Notes under the pieces: generated by a model
The model's database searches: none
What the model was told of the DNA's origin: nothing
Seen by the model: the letters and a program-made list of their open reading frames with translations, nothing else
Part shown: in pieces, positions 42,505 through 53,415 of the stretch
Numbering within the stretch: the stretch's first letter is position 1
Layout of the letters: each line of letters begins with the position of its first letter
Program-made: the position numbers and the translations under genes
Assembly (NCBI RefSeq): GCF_000165395.2
Contig: NC_010575.1
Span: forward strand, 93,501-157,500
Origin: Babesia bovis T2Bo
Taxonomy: Eukaryota > Apicomplexa > Aconoidasida > Piroplasmida > Babesiidae
DNA length: 64,000 nucleotides
Direction: 5' to 3'

Positions 42505-44595
42505 TTACCTAGCGAATTTTAAAAGCAGAGCTTCGTAATCAGAGGGGGATACCGATATCCCTAAACGATGCAGTAAGCCAGTGATGCCAATGGTATCCTT
42601 CCACGGCGACCTGGCTATCGCACTTAAAGCGTCGTGGATATATCTGTTTGTCACGTTACGCGTGCATAAGGAAGATGATATACCCTCAGTCATCCTAAAA
42701 AAATGTAACACTGCAAAAGCATCCAGGAGCTCATTAGTGTCCACAACAGGTAGTAGACGCTCAACAAATATCTGACCTAAAACAATATTGCTAAGGGTAC
42801 CCGCAGTAAACAAAGAATTGAAACACATTAGATTGGCACCAAGATGAACAAGAAGAAACTTCCAGCAACTTGATATGGACCAGTCATTAAACTGTTGAGA
42901 TATACCACTTGGACAACATAGCTTAAGCCGTGATACAGCAACTTTTAAAATAGATTGAGTCAAACGCTGAATGACATTACCACGATCATCAGTAGATATG
43001 TGGTCGATAATAGTGATTATAGCCCTAGAGAGTGAATGGCACTGACCATAGTCTAAAATGTTCCAAGCATCGATGGCATTCAAACAAAGGGGTACGTAAA
43101 TATCAATCAAAACCTTAGATAAGCCATCGGGATTAAAGTCCTTAACAAAAACGAACCACTCACGCTCTCTAAGGTCACCCGATGATAGAGGGTCCCAATT
43201 AATCAGATCCATCAATGCATACAGCTCGTATATAGGTTGCAAACGCTCACTGATAAGTAATTGCTGGAATAGATCATGATTATCGCGCTTAAGGTCAACG
43301 AAACAAGAAAGTGATGTATTTATGCTCTTGTAAGTGTCCGATACGTCATCTAAGACGTTGGTGTCAGGGGTAACGCTACTGACCGAAGATGGATACATCC
43401 CACGCAAAGCAGGTGGAACCGAGGTAATGGACATGATATCTATTATACCGCGCGATAAACTAGATGAACCAATCAATGAATCGCCACGAGAATGAATAGA
43501 TGCCTTAAAGCTGGATAATATAGCATCCAGGTGAGGAACACGATTAACAAAGTCACGCATCACACGCTGAGATGTATATTGACCGTAGTCATCAATCTCA
43601 TCAAGGTAATCACAGCCATAGTCAGTAGTCACGCCGCCAATGCGGAATAGGTCACACAAAAACCAATGATAGGAGCAATAAGCACTGTCGGATACATCCT
43701 TCCGGTGCTCTTGGATACGTGCTATCAGGTCCTGCAAAAGACCACGCTTGGCCTTGTGCAAACCACCAAGAGCACGAGAAACATCGAGTAGTCTCGTATA
43801 TAACGATATGTTATCACGAACACTTGCCATTATGGGTTCATACTCACCGGGCGTGCTGCGATGCATCTGAGCCTGCCTGGTGTAATACTCCAAGTCAGCC
43901 CGGAGCGAGTCTGTTTCGGCCGATAGAGCGTTCAACCTAGAGTACAGTAACTCACGCGCCTGCTCCGCATCAAATTTATATGAAGCAACTGCATCAGAGG
44001 CAAAGGATGGTGCAGGGCATCCATCCTCAGGATCTGAAGCAACCTCCTGGACAAAGTGAGTGTAATCATCCTGAGGTGATGTATCAGAAGGCATGTCGTG
44101 GCGAGAAGTGGCGTGAGAATAGGAATGTGGAATCACATGGTCACGCTGAAAGTGACTGTCTGAATCCACATCGACGAACATAATAGAGTCCAAATTAACT
44201 GTTGAATTATCCACTTGCGATACGTGGGTAGCGATGCCCGAAGGAGGTAATCCATCATTCCCAGAATCAAAATTACTGCTCATAACATCCGTGGTGTTCG
44301 TGACACCCTTCCTGATCATGACATCGCTGATTGAATCAATGTCATCAGTAAAACTTAACCCTGAACGGACACCAGGAGCAGTAGGCTTGGGAATTCCACT
44401 TTGTGGAATACCACCCGTTAGTAAACCACGACGAAATGAAGTACTAGGAGACTTCAAAGTGGAAGTATTAACAAGGGATGAAGATGCATCAGGAGTAGTA
44501 GTAGTGCCGACAGCTTCCCGTGATCCTGAAACGGGAGCTTCATTGCGATTATTAGAAACTCGGGATTTCCCGAGAAGTGAACGTTTGGCAAACAT
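42505..44595 (-). CDS. GCFC-domain protein, PAXBP1/GCFC2-like
   Basis: Single-exon minus-strand frame of 696 residues. Residues 1-210 are Ser/Thr/Pro-rich and probably disordered, as in PAXBP1. Residues about 215-300 form a predicted coiled coil (ARELLYSRLNALSAETDSL ... GLHKAKRGLLQDLIARIQEH), matching the position of the coiled coil in the family. Residues about 440-640 fit the GCFC domain. YELYALMDLINWDPLSSGD resembles the L-x-L-L-x-W-x-P-L motif. VLIDIYVPLCLNAIDAWNIL corresponds to the family's VEKVVLPKLT...WDPLS helix. These proteins act with the intron-lariat spliceosome and its disassembly helicase. That would suit an organism with so many tiny introns, but the identification is by eye and moderate. 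It converges on MQO, with 95 nt between the stops. Confidence 0.6.
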   Translation of the reverse strand: MFAKRSLLGKSRVSNNRNEAPVSGSREAVGTTTTPDASSSLVNTSTLKSPSTSFRRGLLTGGIPQSGIPKPTAPGVRSGLSFTDDIDSISDVMIRKGVTNTTDVMSSNFDSGNDGLPPSGIATHVSQVDNSTVNLDSIMFVDVDSDSHFQRDHVIPHSYSHATSRHDMPSDTSPQDDYTHFVQEVASDPEDGCPAPSFASDAVASYKFDAEQARELLYSRLNALSAETDSLRADLEYYTRQAQMHRSTPGEYEPIMASVRDNISLYTRLLDVSRALGGLHKAKRGLLQDLIARIQEHRKDVSDSAYCSYHWFLCDLFRIGGVTTDYGCDYLDEIDDYGQYTSQRVMRDFVNRVPHLDAILSSFKASIHSRGDSLIGSSSLSRGIIDIMSITSVPPALRGMYPSSVSSVTPDTNVLDDVSDTYKSINTSLSCFVDLKRDNHDLFQQLLISERLQPIYELYALMDLINWDPLSSGDLREREWFVFVKDFNPDGLSKVLIDIYVPLCLNAIDAWNILDYGQCHSLSRAIITIIDHISTDDRGNVIQRLTQSILKVAVSRLKLCCPSGISQQFNDWSISSCWKFLLVHLGANLMCFNSLFTAGTLSNIVLGQIFVERLLPVVDTNELLDAFAVLHFFRMTEGISSSLCTRNVTNRYIHDALSAIARSPWKDTIGITGLLHRLGISVSPSDYEALLLKFAR

Positions 44596-45494
44596 CCAGA
44601 AGGATCAACCTTAAGGAAACCCAAATGGGCAATGGAAATAACATCCCAACGCTAAAGGATGCAAGTTATACTATATACTTCATCGCCCATATAACGGAAA
44701 TATTGCAACAATGATAAAAGTAGGAATCCAACCGTAATAACTTGCACATCATATGGATAACCAATTAAAAGTATAATCCAATTGTCGATCAAATGATTCA
44801 GGAAAACTGAGAATACATATAGCACAGAATCTAATGAAAATGTGTGATTCCAATAGCAGTCAGACAAGACATAAAATAGCGACATGAAGATTCAATTGTT
44901 TTAAACGTAACATTTAGCATTTACAAATTATTACGACCAAACACAAACTGATGTGTTTCCAGAAACGGACAAAAGTCAAAACCCAAATGCTAAAGAGACC
45001 GAAGCACACTCCCCATTATATAACGAACATTGATACCTACATAGGCATATATAAACCATTATTGAACAGCTACATAAATTAGTGGCATGATTATAGTTAC
45101 ACGGAGGACTGTCATCTGACTTCCGACCTAACGGAGGATACATGGTAACCAAATCGGTACATTGCTGTGGAATCAGTCATAGCATCATAAAGGAAGAATA
45201 CTAACATAGATACAGATGGTAAGTTAATATAGATAAACTGTGGCAATGAGTTGGTTACTGTATTATATCTAAAGTACGTTCTTTGGACCTGTACATCCCA
45301 CTGATGGTATAAGTATCCATCAACCACGGAGGTTTAGATAATGCGTTATTTCGTGTACCAGCCGATTATAATGACTTATGGGCCATTTCGGTACTGATTC
45401 TTCACTTTGTGACGTGCGTTTGTGGTATTAAAGGACTGGACATTGTCCAGTGGTAATTGTGTCGTTTGTAAGCTGTGGTCTATAAAATGTGCAG
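44596..45494. promoter_or_regulatory. Divergent intergenic region with two doubtful small ORFs
   Basis: About 900 nt of AT-rich DNA between the GCFC gene (minus) and the plus-strand gene at 45495. A 77-codon ATG-initiated minus frame at 44652-44885 is hydrophobic (IILLIGYPYDVQVITVGFLL) and could be a small membrane protein. A 71-codon minus frame at 45112-45327 begins with GTG and could be an exon. Neither resembles a family I know, so neither is called as a gene. Confidence 0.35.
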
Positions 45495-46310
45495 ATTCGT
45501 TACTCACTGAGAAGATTGAGCGGTGGAGCGGCAAAGCCACACTGGGGAGAACCACCAAAACATAGATGGCAACCATTTCTTCCAGATAGACACTACTATG
45601 GTGAACACGCAACATACAATGGATTCGTGCTACTGCTCAGAGGAATTAGACCGAGAATAGAAAGAGCATGTACAGCAACCATAAAAACAGCCAAATGTCT
45701 AGCATGCCTTGTATACAAACCAATTGCAAAATCAGTTCTCAAGCATAACCCAGATATCAGATACCAGCTTGTAGCGCTGACCTCGTTCTTCCTAACTACC
45801 AGGGCAATCACAGTGTACTATAGCCAAATATACCAGGGAATTGTTGATGCAATGAACTTGCTGCAACTAGGTGTGGCAGACGATCTGAATGAACATGGGT
45901 TCTGGAACTCAGCAAAAGAAGATCAAGACGAAAGATTAAAGTACTTCGAAAAGGAACAAACTAGATTGCGCAAACTGTGGAATGATTCATTCAAACGTGC
46001 ACTAATTACCAAGAGCTTCCAGGAACTCTGCAAAGATGTTATACCTAACCCCAAAGAGGTCAACACAGGAGTGCTTCCACCAGTCTCGTGGAGGTTCAAC
46101 ATGATACCATACGGAAAGGACAATGAAGATGCAATCATATTCGATACGCCATCATACGATGCGCCACTGAGGTCAATGGCACTCAACTTTACCTACAACA
46201 ACCTATCAGGCGACTGGGGAGACTACATCGACAGACAGGACAATAAAAACGCTCTGCTGCGCCCATCTAGGCAAATGTTCACTGATGTGTACATACCAGG
46301 CACTAAGTGA
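45495..46310 (+). CDS. Probable mitochondrial membrane protein, 5' exon unresolved
   Basis: The open frame has no in-frame ATG near its start; it opens with GTG. A TGTGCAG acceptor at 45488-45494 suggests that coding resumes at 45495 after an intron, so the first exon lies upstream. Candidate short exons start at ATGs near 45339 and 45373. About 271 residues are visible. The beginning (IRYSLRRLSGGAAKPHWGEP) is basic and acid-poor, like a mitochondrial presequence. One membrane span (YQLVALTSFFLTTRAITVYY) follows, then a charged helical region and a soluble C terminus ending DVYIPGTK. I do not recognise the family; it may be one of the lineage-specific respiratory-chain or ATP synthase subunits. 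Confidence 0.55.
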   Translation: MRYSLRRLSGGAAKPHWGEPPKHRWQPFLPDRHYYGEHATYNGFVLLLRGIRPRIERACTATIKTAKCLACLVYKPIAKSVLKHNPDIRYQLVALTSFFLTTRAITVYYSQIYQGIVDAMNLLQLGVADDLNEHGFWNSAKEDQDERLKYFEKEQTRLRKLWNDSFKRALITKSFQELCKDVIPNPKEVNTGVLPPVSWRFNMIPYGKDNEDAIIFDTPSYDAPLRSMALNFTYNNLSGDWGDYIDRQDNKNALLRPSRQMFTDVYIPGTK

Positions 46311-46671
46311 TATGGATCTGGAGAGCACGTAAAGAAGCAACGATAAAACAAACCCAGCCACCAATGCCACCGCAATCTGATGTAGAAACACTAAAGTATA
46401 ATAATAATCGCAATGGTGTTATGACACAACATATTCGATATTGACATCCATATTTAATTTGCATTTTGGTATCTACGAAGCGCTGTGTTGCAAAGTATAA
46501 ACAAATAGCTCTGCCCATCTGGAATCGATATAGATATACCAAGGGGTATGAATTTGTAGTAAAGCAAACCCAAATAGATAACATGCAAGTTCATAGTATT
46601 AATTAGATCTAAGATTCAATGAAATGTATAGAAATAATAGTGGCAACTCTATAATTAACGCAACAAGACAG
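46311..46671. other. Convergent intergenic
   Basis: 361 nt of AT-rich DNA between the stops of two convergent genes. Short open frames here are low complexity. It is presumably two 3' UTRs. Confidence 0.5.
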
Positions 46672-49600
46672 TTAGGGTAGTGACTCCCGAGATAATAAGG
46701 GTGACGTGAATCTACAACCATAGTATTGCTCAAGAACAACAGAAAGGTTGCAAATACTAGATAGCAAGAGACCATATAAAGCAGTGAATGAGTAACTGTA
46801 CTGCTGCACGTTGCCAAAAGAAGGCACATGCTCAAGGTCATACGGAGCCAAGTACTCCAATACAGGCTCGCCAAAAATTTGCTTGCGACGTGATGAATAG
46901 GCATCATTTAAATTAATACCATTCATACCACATAAACGAGATATGTTATCCAGTAAAGACTCAACCTTAGATAAGTCAACCAGCTTGCGAAGTTTAGGAA
47001 CAAGTACAGAAGATGAACTGACACCCATATCAGTTGAACACCCATTCTTGGCATCATTAACGGCACCCGGTGTTGAGGATAAACCTAACATAATAGGAGG
47101 AGCGTCAGATAACGATCCTTTGGTAACAATCAAAGCCAAGATATATTCCAAAAGCATAGATGCGCATTCAACAGTTGCGATACGTAACGCAAGACGACCT
47201 AAAGACTTACGCCGTAAACCAGGCTCCATCATGTTCAAGTGACTGATGAACGATACCAAACTGGTACCACAGCGAACCAATGCCGTGGATACCGTAGATG
47301 CCTTCTCAATGGCCAATGCCTTTATGGGAGCTTGACCTGAAAAGTCAAGATCAGATTCAAAAGCACCGAGTTCAGGAAACATGGTTTGTAAACCCAATAA
47401 AATACATTGCCAACAAGAATCACTCGCAGTGGATAAGTCACTGGTTAAGAGATCCAAAAGCGCAGGAACTGCACGAGGCATGGTCATTGCCAAAGGAAAT
47501 TTGCATTGCAAGTCCGCAAGGATTAAACTGAAATTTGACAAAGATTCAGATTTAAATGAACCACGACGGTATTCAGCAAGTAGCCAAAGAACACAGACGC
47601 GGTATATGCGAAGTAAACTAGATGATAAGCAAATGTCAACCTCAGATAATACACGAGATTGCTTTATAGACATGCAACAACCAATGAGCTCTGAATGACG
47701 ATTCAACCACTTGATCAAAGCGTTCCTACTCTTGACAGAAGGCATAGAAAGTAAATTTTCAACAGTACAAATAAATGGATGGAATAGATCAATAGGCAGT
47801 TTGTCACTATCCCGGAAACCAAGGAGTAAGTCACATGATAGAAACTGGTCGACTAAACAAGTATCAGCGGAAGTTGGCTGTATGTGGAACCAAAAGGCTA
47901 AAAACTGCTGTAAACCACTGGCAGCCTTCAAAACGCGAGCTGTTCCACAAAACAGCTGGAGACATAAGGGACAACAAACAGAATGTAACAAGCATTGTTT
48001 GCACCGCTTGAACATCAACAACCGCTGTTGTAGCAACGATGAAACAGCCATGGTACTTACCGTACCAAGAGAACCGTAACTCACAGTGCCCAACTCATAT
48101 TCAATGGAACCGGCGTCAAACTTAGACAAAGCACTCAAAATCAAATGCAAAAGCGATAGCGCTTCAACCCGATAGTCAATCAGTAACCCGGAATCTATTG
48201 CGATAAAAAACATCTCGTTACTGTGAAAGCGCTCCATGGATATAAGTTGGCGTAACTCAACATCAAAGGATCCCACTTCAAGTGAGCCGTAGTCCTGACC
48301 CACTAAAACACGACGAATGCCCTGGAAAGTGTAGTTGGACAGGGCATTGCCACTCCTGCTTTTGCCTAGTAAGACAGGTGCCTGAGATGCAAAACCGTTC
48401 TCTTGCTCAGTGTGGAACGTGTCCACGTCTAGAGTGCCCTTGTAGTCACAAGACTCAGGACACCTACCCTCTGAATCGCAATTACTGGTCGCGTCAGACC
48501 ATAAAAGCTGCAATAGTGTAGTGCGATCATGCGTCCTGGAAATTGTATTCAAATCCGTAGACTGACTTAGTAAATGAGCTACCACAAGCTCCGATAGGCT
48601 TGGGCCATTGAACTTCAATGGATTAGTAAGAAACAAGTTCACGCAAGCGTATACTTTGCTACGCAGCTGAGAACTGGTCTCACAAGATAGTATAAACGAT
48701 AACAATTTCAGTACAATCGATATCGATAATACCGAATTGTTGCCATGAAGGTCAACATTGCTGCTTATCCACACATGACCTAACGCCTTTATTAAAGCAA
48801 TCTGAAGAGCAAGCCTTATTTCACTTTTCTCATCAGGGTTGAATTCAGCAGATGCAAACTCCAACCAACTGCGCGACTTTTCCGCAAGAGACGATATGTT
48901 GAAACCGGTGCAGCGAGATAAGAATTTCAAGAAGCATGTAATCAAAGTTGTGGAAGAGGAAAATACCAAGTTGTACAAGTTCACACGTTGCGCATAATGG
49001 CTCATACCCTTGGACAAACGATCACAAGATTGAGGGTTGAACAACTTTGTGCCCAGCTGTAGGTCAAATGACAGGCAGACGTTTGACTGGAATGAAGCGT
49101 GTCGCCACATACTTACAAAGCCTTTAATGTCAAGGTGTTCACTAGTCCCAAAATGTCCTTCAAGCAACGAATCTAAATCACCACGTAAAGTGCCAGTCAT
49201 ATCGCACATGGTGGACACCAAACGATGGTAGATCTTCAAAAGGTGAGATGGGTCGCCAGAAACAGGTAGTCCAGACGAAGTGGTGGCCATCAACTCCAAT
49301 AGCTGTAACACGTAACATAAGCGCTGACACTGCATTACATACGATTGGTAAGATAAGTTCGTGAAGTCAAACTTCCTAGCGTCATCCTCTATACTTGGCC
49401 AATGACGCCATATAAGCCCTAATACGTGTGGTGAAGCCTTGGAAAATGAAATGAGACTTGAAAGAGCATCCATACGACGCCAGTCGTAAAAATGCCAAGT
49501 ATCACCACCGCCAGATGCCAACTTTATAAGTGATACCAGCTGCCTGTCAGAACCCAGCAACTGATGAGCAAATGTGGTGTCAGACCTTGAATGAGGTAGT

Positions 49601-52600
49601 TTCAGTGAGCATTGATTAAGTAAAAATAAAACCAAATTGTCCAAACCACAACGATGGAGATCTGATAAATTGCTCATGCAGTAGTACTTACGCTCAAAAG
49701 CGTCCATGCGATTAAAGTGAGATACCACAGCAGATACCTTGTTGTAAAGTATCAAGTCGTCAGCCTCCATAGTGGAATAAACCACAAAGTTGGAAAACTC
49801 CTCACTGGGATGTGGTAAGCTGTAGTAGACATGGAGGTCCTTAACAAGCTTGTTAGCAACTAAGAGTGAGTCAATGCCGATGCGTTCCTGAAGTTGTAAA
49901 AGTAAATAAACACACTTCATACGAAGTTCGTCGGATAAAGATGAACCGAAGCATGATATAAAATCACAGTGACTAATCACATCCACACAATGGTCACCCT
50001 TGGAACGTAAAGTAGATATGGCCTCGACAATACAGTCATGTGCCATAAGAAGCGATGAGGATTCCACAACTAACTGCAAGCATTCACAAGTGTCCTCAAC
50101 CGTCCGAGGTGTGTATGAGGGAATAGAGGAAAACATGTTATTGAGCTTCCGAATCTTGTTAGACCACCAATTCAACGGTCCTGAAGGTGTATCAATGTCC
50201 ATATGACCCTGATCACGTGGAGTGGTAGTGTCACGGTCCTTATAGAAAGGTAAATGACAACTCGGGCAAATGCCCCCGTCTAGATTAGTCGAGATAAACA
50301 TAGCGGCACGATGACATAGGAGTAACAAAACGTCACGCTTGAATAGTATACAAACAATGGAAATAGCAGATGAAATCTTAGACTCCCAAGCAGCACGTAC
50401 GAGAGAAACACTAATCGTACTCGCAGGCTGTAAAAACTGCTCAAGCAAATATTGGCTGGCCTTGGTTGTGTCTCGCCTGTCACGAAAGGGACCTTGAATC
50501 ACTTCATGCAAAAAGTTAAAAACGTCTTCAATCAAGCCCCAATGGACACATTCGTTGCGGAAACAGTGAGTGTCTAGTATCCAAGTGGCGAATTCCACAA
50601 AACGTTGGAGCCAGTCAACGCCGCTGTGCCTGTAACGCTCGTCTCTGGGTATATAGACAAACAGGACCCGGACGCATTTTATATAAGCGTGAAGCTCCTC
50701 TACAGAAAGACGGTACCCATTGGGCACAAAACCCTGAGCGGTGCCCTTGGAATCATGGAGGATCTCAGATAACCTAATCAGCGCTGATGTCGCAGTTTTA
50801 GAGTCCTTAATGTGATTGGAACATAAACTGGATAGAACTGATGAAGTTACCAGCTCGAGGCCTTCTATATGACTACGAGATAAAATGCTAAAGACAGAAT
50901 TCAAAAACTCATGCTCACCATCGCCAATATTGTGATGGATGTTCACATCCAAATGGACTTCAGCAGAAGACCCATGTGATAAAGATGCTGGAATACGGTC
51001 GCATCTAGATATTAACCTGAATGTAGCAATCGAGGTTTCAATCAAACCAAAAGGACAGCGACCACCAAGACCCAAAGTACTCAAGGCTATCTTGACCTCC
51101 GCAATCCCGCTAATCAGCGGGAACGTGTACATACGACGAAGGCAACTGCCAACACTGAGACCCTGCTGAGGAGGAGGTGACTGAATACTAGAAGCAATCA
51201 TCAAAGCAGCCTCAGCAGTCTCAATCTGATCGTCACGTGCCAAAAGACGCTCGTATATAAACCTAGGCAAGGTGTCATAGGAACCCTTAGTTAAACTGCC
51301 AATCTGTGAAATGAGACGCTCAAGAATAAAAGGAAACCTCAGCTCACGTGAAGCGCCAACGTTCAAAAAGGAAGCCACCAAAGGACCACCAAGCCCATCC
51401 TCAAAGTTCAAGTCACATAAATAAAGACCGAAGTCAAGCAGAGTTGTTAGCAAGTGCGGGTAAGTCTCAACATAGAAGTTCTGGTCACCAGCAGCCAAAG
51501 CAACCAGCTCCAACAATGCACTGTTGCGATCCCACCAGCTGAAACCGTCACTGGGTAATAACAAACGATCAGCTACCTTCTTGTCAACCTTACTGGACTC
51601 AGCACAAATGTAAAGTTCATTCTTGAAACGCGGATTGTAGACCTGGCAATTTATATTGGGAATCAATGAGCGATATGATTCGGTACAGCTCTTCCAAATT
51701 TGAAAGGCATACTGCTTGTTACCATCAGTATCCAACCTGGTCAACAAAGTAAACAACTCAATCAATGTGCGCCCGGGAGATCGATATATGCGGTCGTCAA
51801 TGGTACCAGTAAAGGGTAATCGGGCACGCTCTTCACTGTTGTGTTTGCATAGTACCTCAAAATCTAAAAGGTCATACCAAAGCTTAGCCAAGGAGTTGTT
51901 CGTATAAAGGAACTTTACCAATAGCAGTTCCAAGATCCTCAAGACGGTAGCGCGCTCCGAAACAATAGTCTTGTCTATCAAAAGCTCGATAATCTCACAA
52001 AAGGCGCCGGAATCTATGCACTTTATAGCTCGCTCAGTATCGTTGCAATATAAAGACATGATAAACAACTCGAGCGTGAAGGTGGAGCCTGCAGTCGCAT
52101 TGAAAGGATTCTTCGTAGATTTAAAACGATCAATGAATTCAGTATCAGCCAACAGAGTAGCCTCTGGGGAATCGGTGCCGTCAGTAGTAGATAAACGATA
52201 AATGCGTGGGCATAACGATAGTATAACAATGAAAGATAACCTACTACCCATGTTGCAAGCATAGTTGGTTATGTCATCAAATTCACGAATGCCAATGCAA
52301 AGCGAGGTCATCATTTTTGAGTCGGGATACCAAGAAGAACCGTCAGATAAACCATCAAATAAGGAAGATAATCCAAAACCATAGTCTGATATCCCAAGTA
52401 AACTTGTAACATCAAAAACATGAGGTAACAACATAATCAGGCACCGTATGTCTTCCTTAGTCGGGTGGAAATACACGAAACAGGTCTCAAGCAACGTTAA
52501 CAGCCCATTTATCAAATCCAGAGTGTGAGTGTAAAAGTCCTTCATCACCGAAGACATGTCACCAGATAACATATTTTTGTATCTACAGGCTTCCTTAGTA

Positions 52601-53415
52601 GCGGATAACAATAAGAAAGAGGCATTACGAACTAAACCCTTACGAAAAAGCTGTTGTAAAATAGTGTAACTTTCAGGAAAGACCTCATTAACAGAAATTG
52701 AGCCCTCATATAAATCATTATCATTATTTAAAAAACTAAATAATGATAAGAGGCACTTCAGTTGGTAACCAGATTGCGCGTGCAACATGCCCTCAATTAT
52801 ACGAAACTCCGACATGCTTTGGCTTTCATCACCGTAATAACAGATACCCTCATACAACAATTCGCAACATAAATATTGGTCAATGTTCACAATTGTACTG
52901 AACGATTCTATCTGATCAAGGCTCCTCTCAAGATCAGAGTACTTCTTACGAACGTAACTTCGAAGTGAATCGATGCCAACATAAGGCCGACGACGAGGAA
53001 CAAGGTGAGGACGATGAAATGGATACTGATGGAAACCGCTGATGACACATTTGCGAAGATTATTCAGAGCATCGTCAGTTATATGATCTTCAGATGGATT
53101 AGAGGGATAAGAGCCTGTCTCGCGTACCCGAGAGCTACCCAAGGTGTTACATCCATCACCTGTGCGTGAATCAGATGTGTATCCCGGTACTCTAACGCCT
53201 TCAGAGTTATTCTGGTTTTTATCCGCCGATCGTGAAGAATTCCAGAAACGTGACCAAAAACCACCAGTGGATACAGTAGTAGCGTCGTCCCTAGCACCTG
53301 TTTTGCGTTGTTTACCAGCAACACGCAGCTGCTGTAAGCAGCTATGCATCAATTCATAGTTCCCATTACACCACTGAGTAATATGTTCATCCGGCATAGA
53401 CGTATCGTCCGACAT
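46672..53415 (-). CDS. 2247-residue helical scaffold protein, function unknown
   Basis: One uninterrupted minus-strand frame starting MSDDTSMPDEHITQWC. There is no signal peptide, and no zinc finger or nucleotide-binding motif was recognised. The whole length reads as alpha-solenoid-like helices, rich in Leu, Ser and Asp. One Cys/His cluster (GGICPSCHLPFYKD) sits near residue 1050. Size and composition, and a segment such as CCELLYEGICYYGDESQSMS near residue 190, suggest an inner-ring nucleoporin of the Nup188/Nup205 type. This is only an inference from length, fold impression and weak similarity; a HEAT-repeat scaffold of another complex is equally possible. It is the longest gene in the window and has no detectable intron. 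Its promoter region is shared with the Nudix gene at 53812. Confidence 0.7.
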   Translation of the reverse strand: MSDDTSMPDEHITQWCNGNYELMHSCLQQLRVAGKQRKTGARDDATTVSTGGFWSRFWNSSRSADKNQNNSEGVRVPGYTSDSRTGDGCNTLGSSRVRETGSYPSNPSEDHITDDALNNLRKCVISGFHQYPFHRPHLVPRRRPYVGIDSLRSYVRKKYSDLERSLDQIESFSTIVNIDQYLCCELLYEGICYYGDESQSMSEFRIIEGMLHAQSGYQLKCLLSLFSFLNNDNDLYEGSISVNEVFPESYTILQQLFRKGLVRNASFLLLSATKEACRYKNMLSGDMSSVMKDFYTHTLDLINGLLTLLETCFVYFHPTKEDIRCLIMLLPHVFDVTSLLGISDYGFGLSSLFDGLSDGSSWYPDSKMMTSLCIGIREFDDITNYACNMGSRLSFIVILSLCPRIYRLSTTDGTDSPEATLLADTEFIDRFKSTKNPFNATAGSTFTLELFIMSLYCNDTERAIKCIDSGAFCEIIELLIDKTIVSERATVLRILELLLVKFLYTNNSLAKLWYDLLDFEVLCKHNSEERARLPFTGTIDDRIYRSPGRTLIELFTLLTRLDTDGNKQYAFQIWKSCTESYRSLIPNINCQVYNPRFKNELYICAESSKVDKKVADRLLLPSDGFSWWDRNSALLELVALAAGDQNFYVETYPHLLTTLLDFGLYLCDLNFEDGLGGPLVASFLNVGASRELRFPFILERLISQIGSLTKGSYDTLPRFIYERLLARDDQIETAEAALMIASSIQSPPPQQGLSVGSCLRRMYTFPLISGIAEVKIALSTLGLGGRCPFGLIETSIATFRLISRCDRIPASLSHGSSAEVHLDVNIHHNIGDGEHEFLNSVFSILSRSHIEGLELVTSSVLSSLCSNHIKDSKTATSALIRLSEILHDSKGTAQGFVPNGYRLSVEELHAYIKCVRVLFVYIPRDERYRHSGVDWLQRFVEFATWILDTHCFRNECVHWGLIEDVFNFLHEVIQGPFRDRRDTTKASQYLLEQFLQPASTISVSLVRAAWESKISSAISIVCILFKRDVLLLLCHRAAMFISTNLDGGICPSCHLPFYKDRDTTTPRDQGHMDIDTPSGPLNWWSNKIRKLNNMFSSIPSYTPRTVEDTCECLQLVVESSSLLMAHDCIVEAISTLRSKGDHCVDVISHCDFISCFGSSLSDELRMKCVYLLLQLQERIGIDSLLVANKLVKDLHVYYSLPHPSEEFSNFVVYSTMEADDLILYNKVSAVVSHFNRMDAFERKYYCMSNLSDLHRCGLDNLVLFLLNQCSLKLPHSRSDTTFAHQLLGSDRQLVSLIKLASGGGDTWHFYDWRRMDALSSLISFSKASPHVLGLIWRHWPSIEDDARKFDFTNLSYQSYVMQCQRLCYVLQLLELMATTSSGLPVSGDPSHLLKIYHRLVSTMCDMTGTLRGDLDSLLEGHFGTSEHLDIKGFVSMWRHASFQSNVCLSFDLQLGTKLFNPQSCDRLSKGMSHYAQRVNLYNLVFSSSTTLITCFLKFLSRCTGFNISSLAEKSRSWLEFASAEFNPDEKSEIRLALQIALIKALGHVWISSNVDLHGNNSVLSISIVLKLLSFILSCETSSQLRSKVYACVNLFLTNPLKFNGPSLSELVVAHLLSQSTDLNTISRTHDRTTLLQLLWSDATSNCDSEGRCPESCDYKGTLDVDTFHTEQENGFASQAPVLLGKSRSGNALSNYTFQGIRRVLVGQDYGSLEVGSFDVELRQLISMERFHSNEMFFIAIDSGLLIDYRVEALSLLHLILSALSKFDAGSIEYELGTVSYGSLGTVSTMAVSSLLQQRLLMFKRCKQCLLHSVCCPLCLQLFCGTARVLKAASGLQQFLAFWFHIQPTSADTCLVDQFLSCDLLLGFRDSDKLPIDLFHPFICTVENLLSMPSVKSRNALIKWLNRHSELIGCCMSIKQSRVLSEVDICLSSSLLRIYRVCVLWLLAEYRRGSFKSESLSNFSLILADLQCKFPLAMTMPRAVPALLDLLTSDLSTASDSCWQCILLGLQTMFPELGAFESDLDFSGQAPIKALAIEKASTVSTALVRCGTSLVSFISHLNMMEPGLRRKSLGRLALRIATVECASMLLEYILALIVTKGSLSDAPPIMLGLSSTPGAVNDAKNGCSTDMGVSSSSVLVPKLRKLVDLSKVESLLDNISRLCGMNGINLNDAYSSRRKQIFGEPVLEYLAPYDLEHVPSFGNVQQYSYSFTALYGLLLSSICNLSVVLEQYYGCRFTSPLLSRESLP

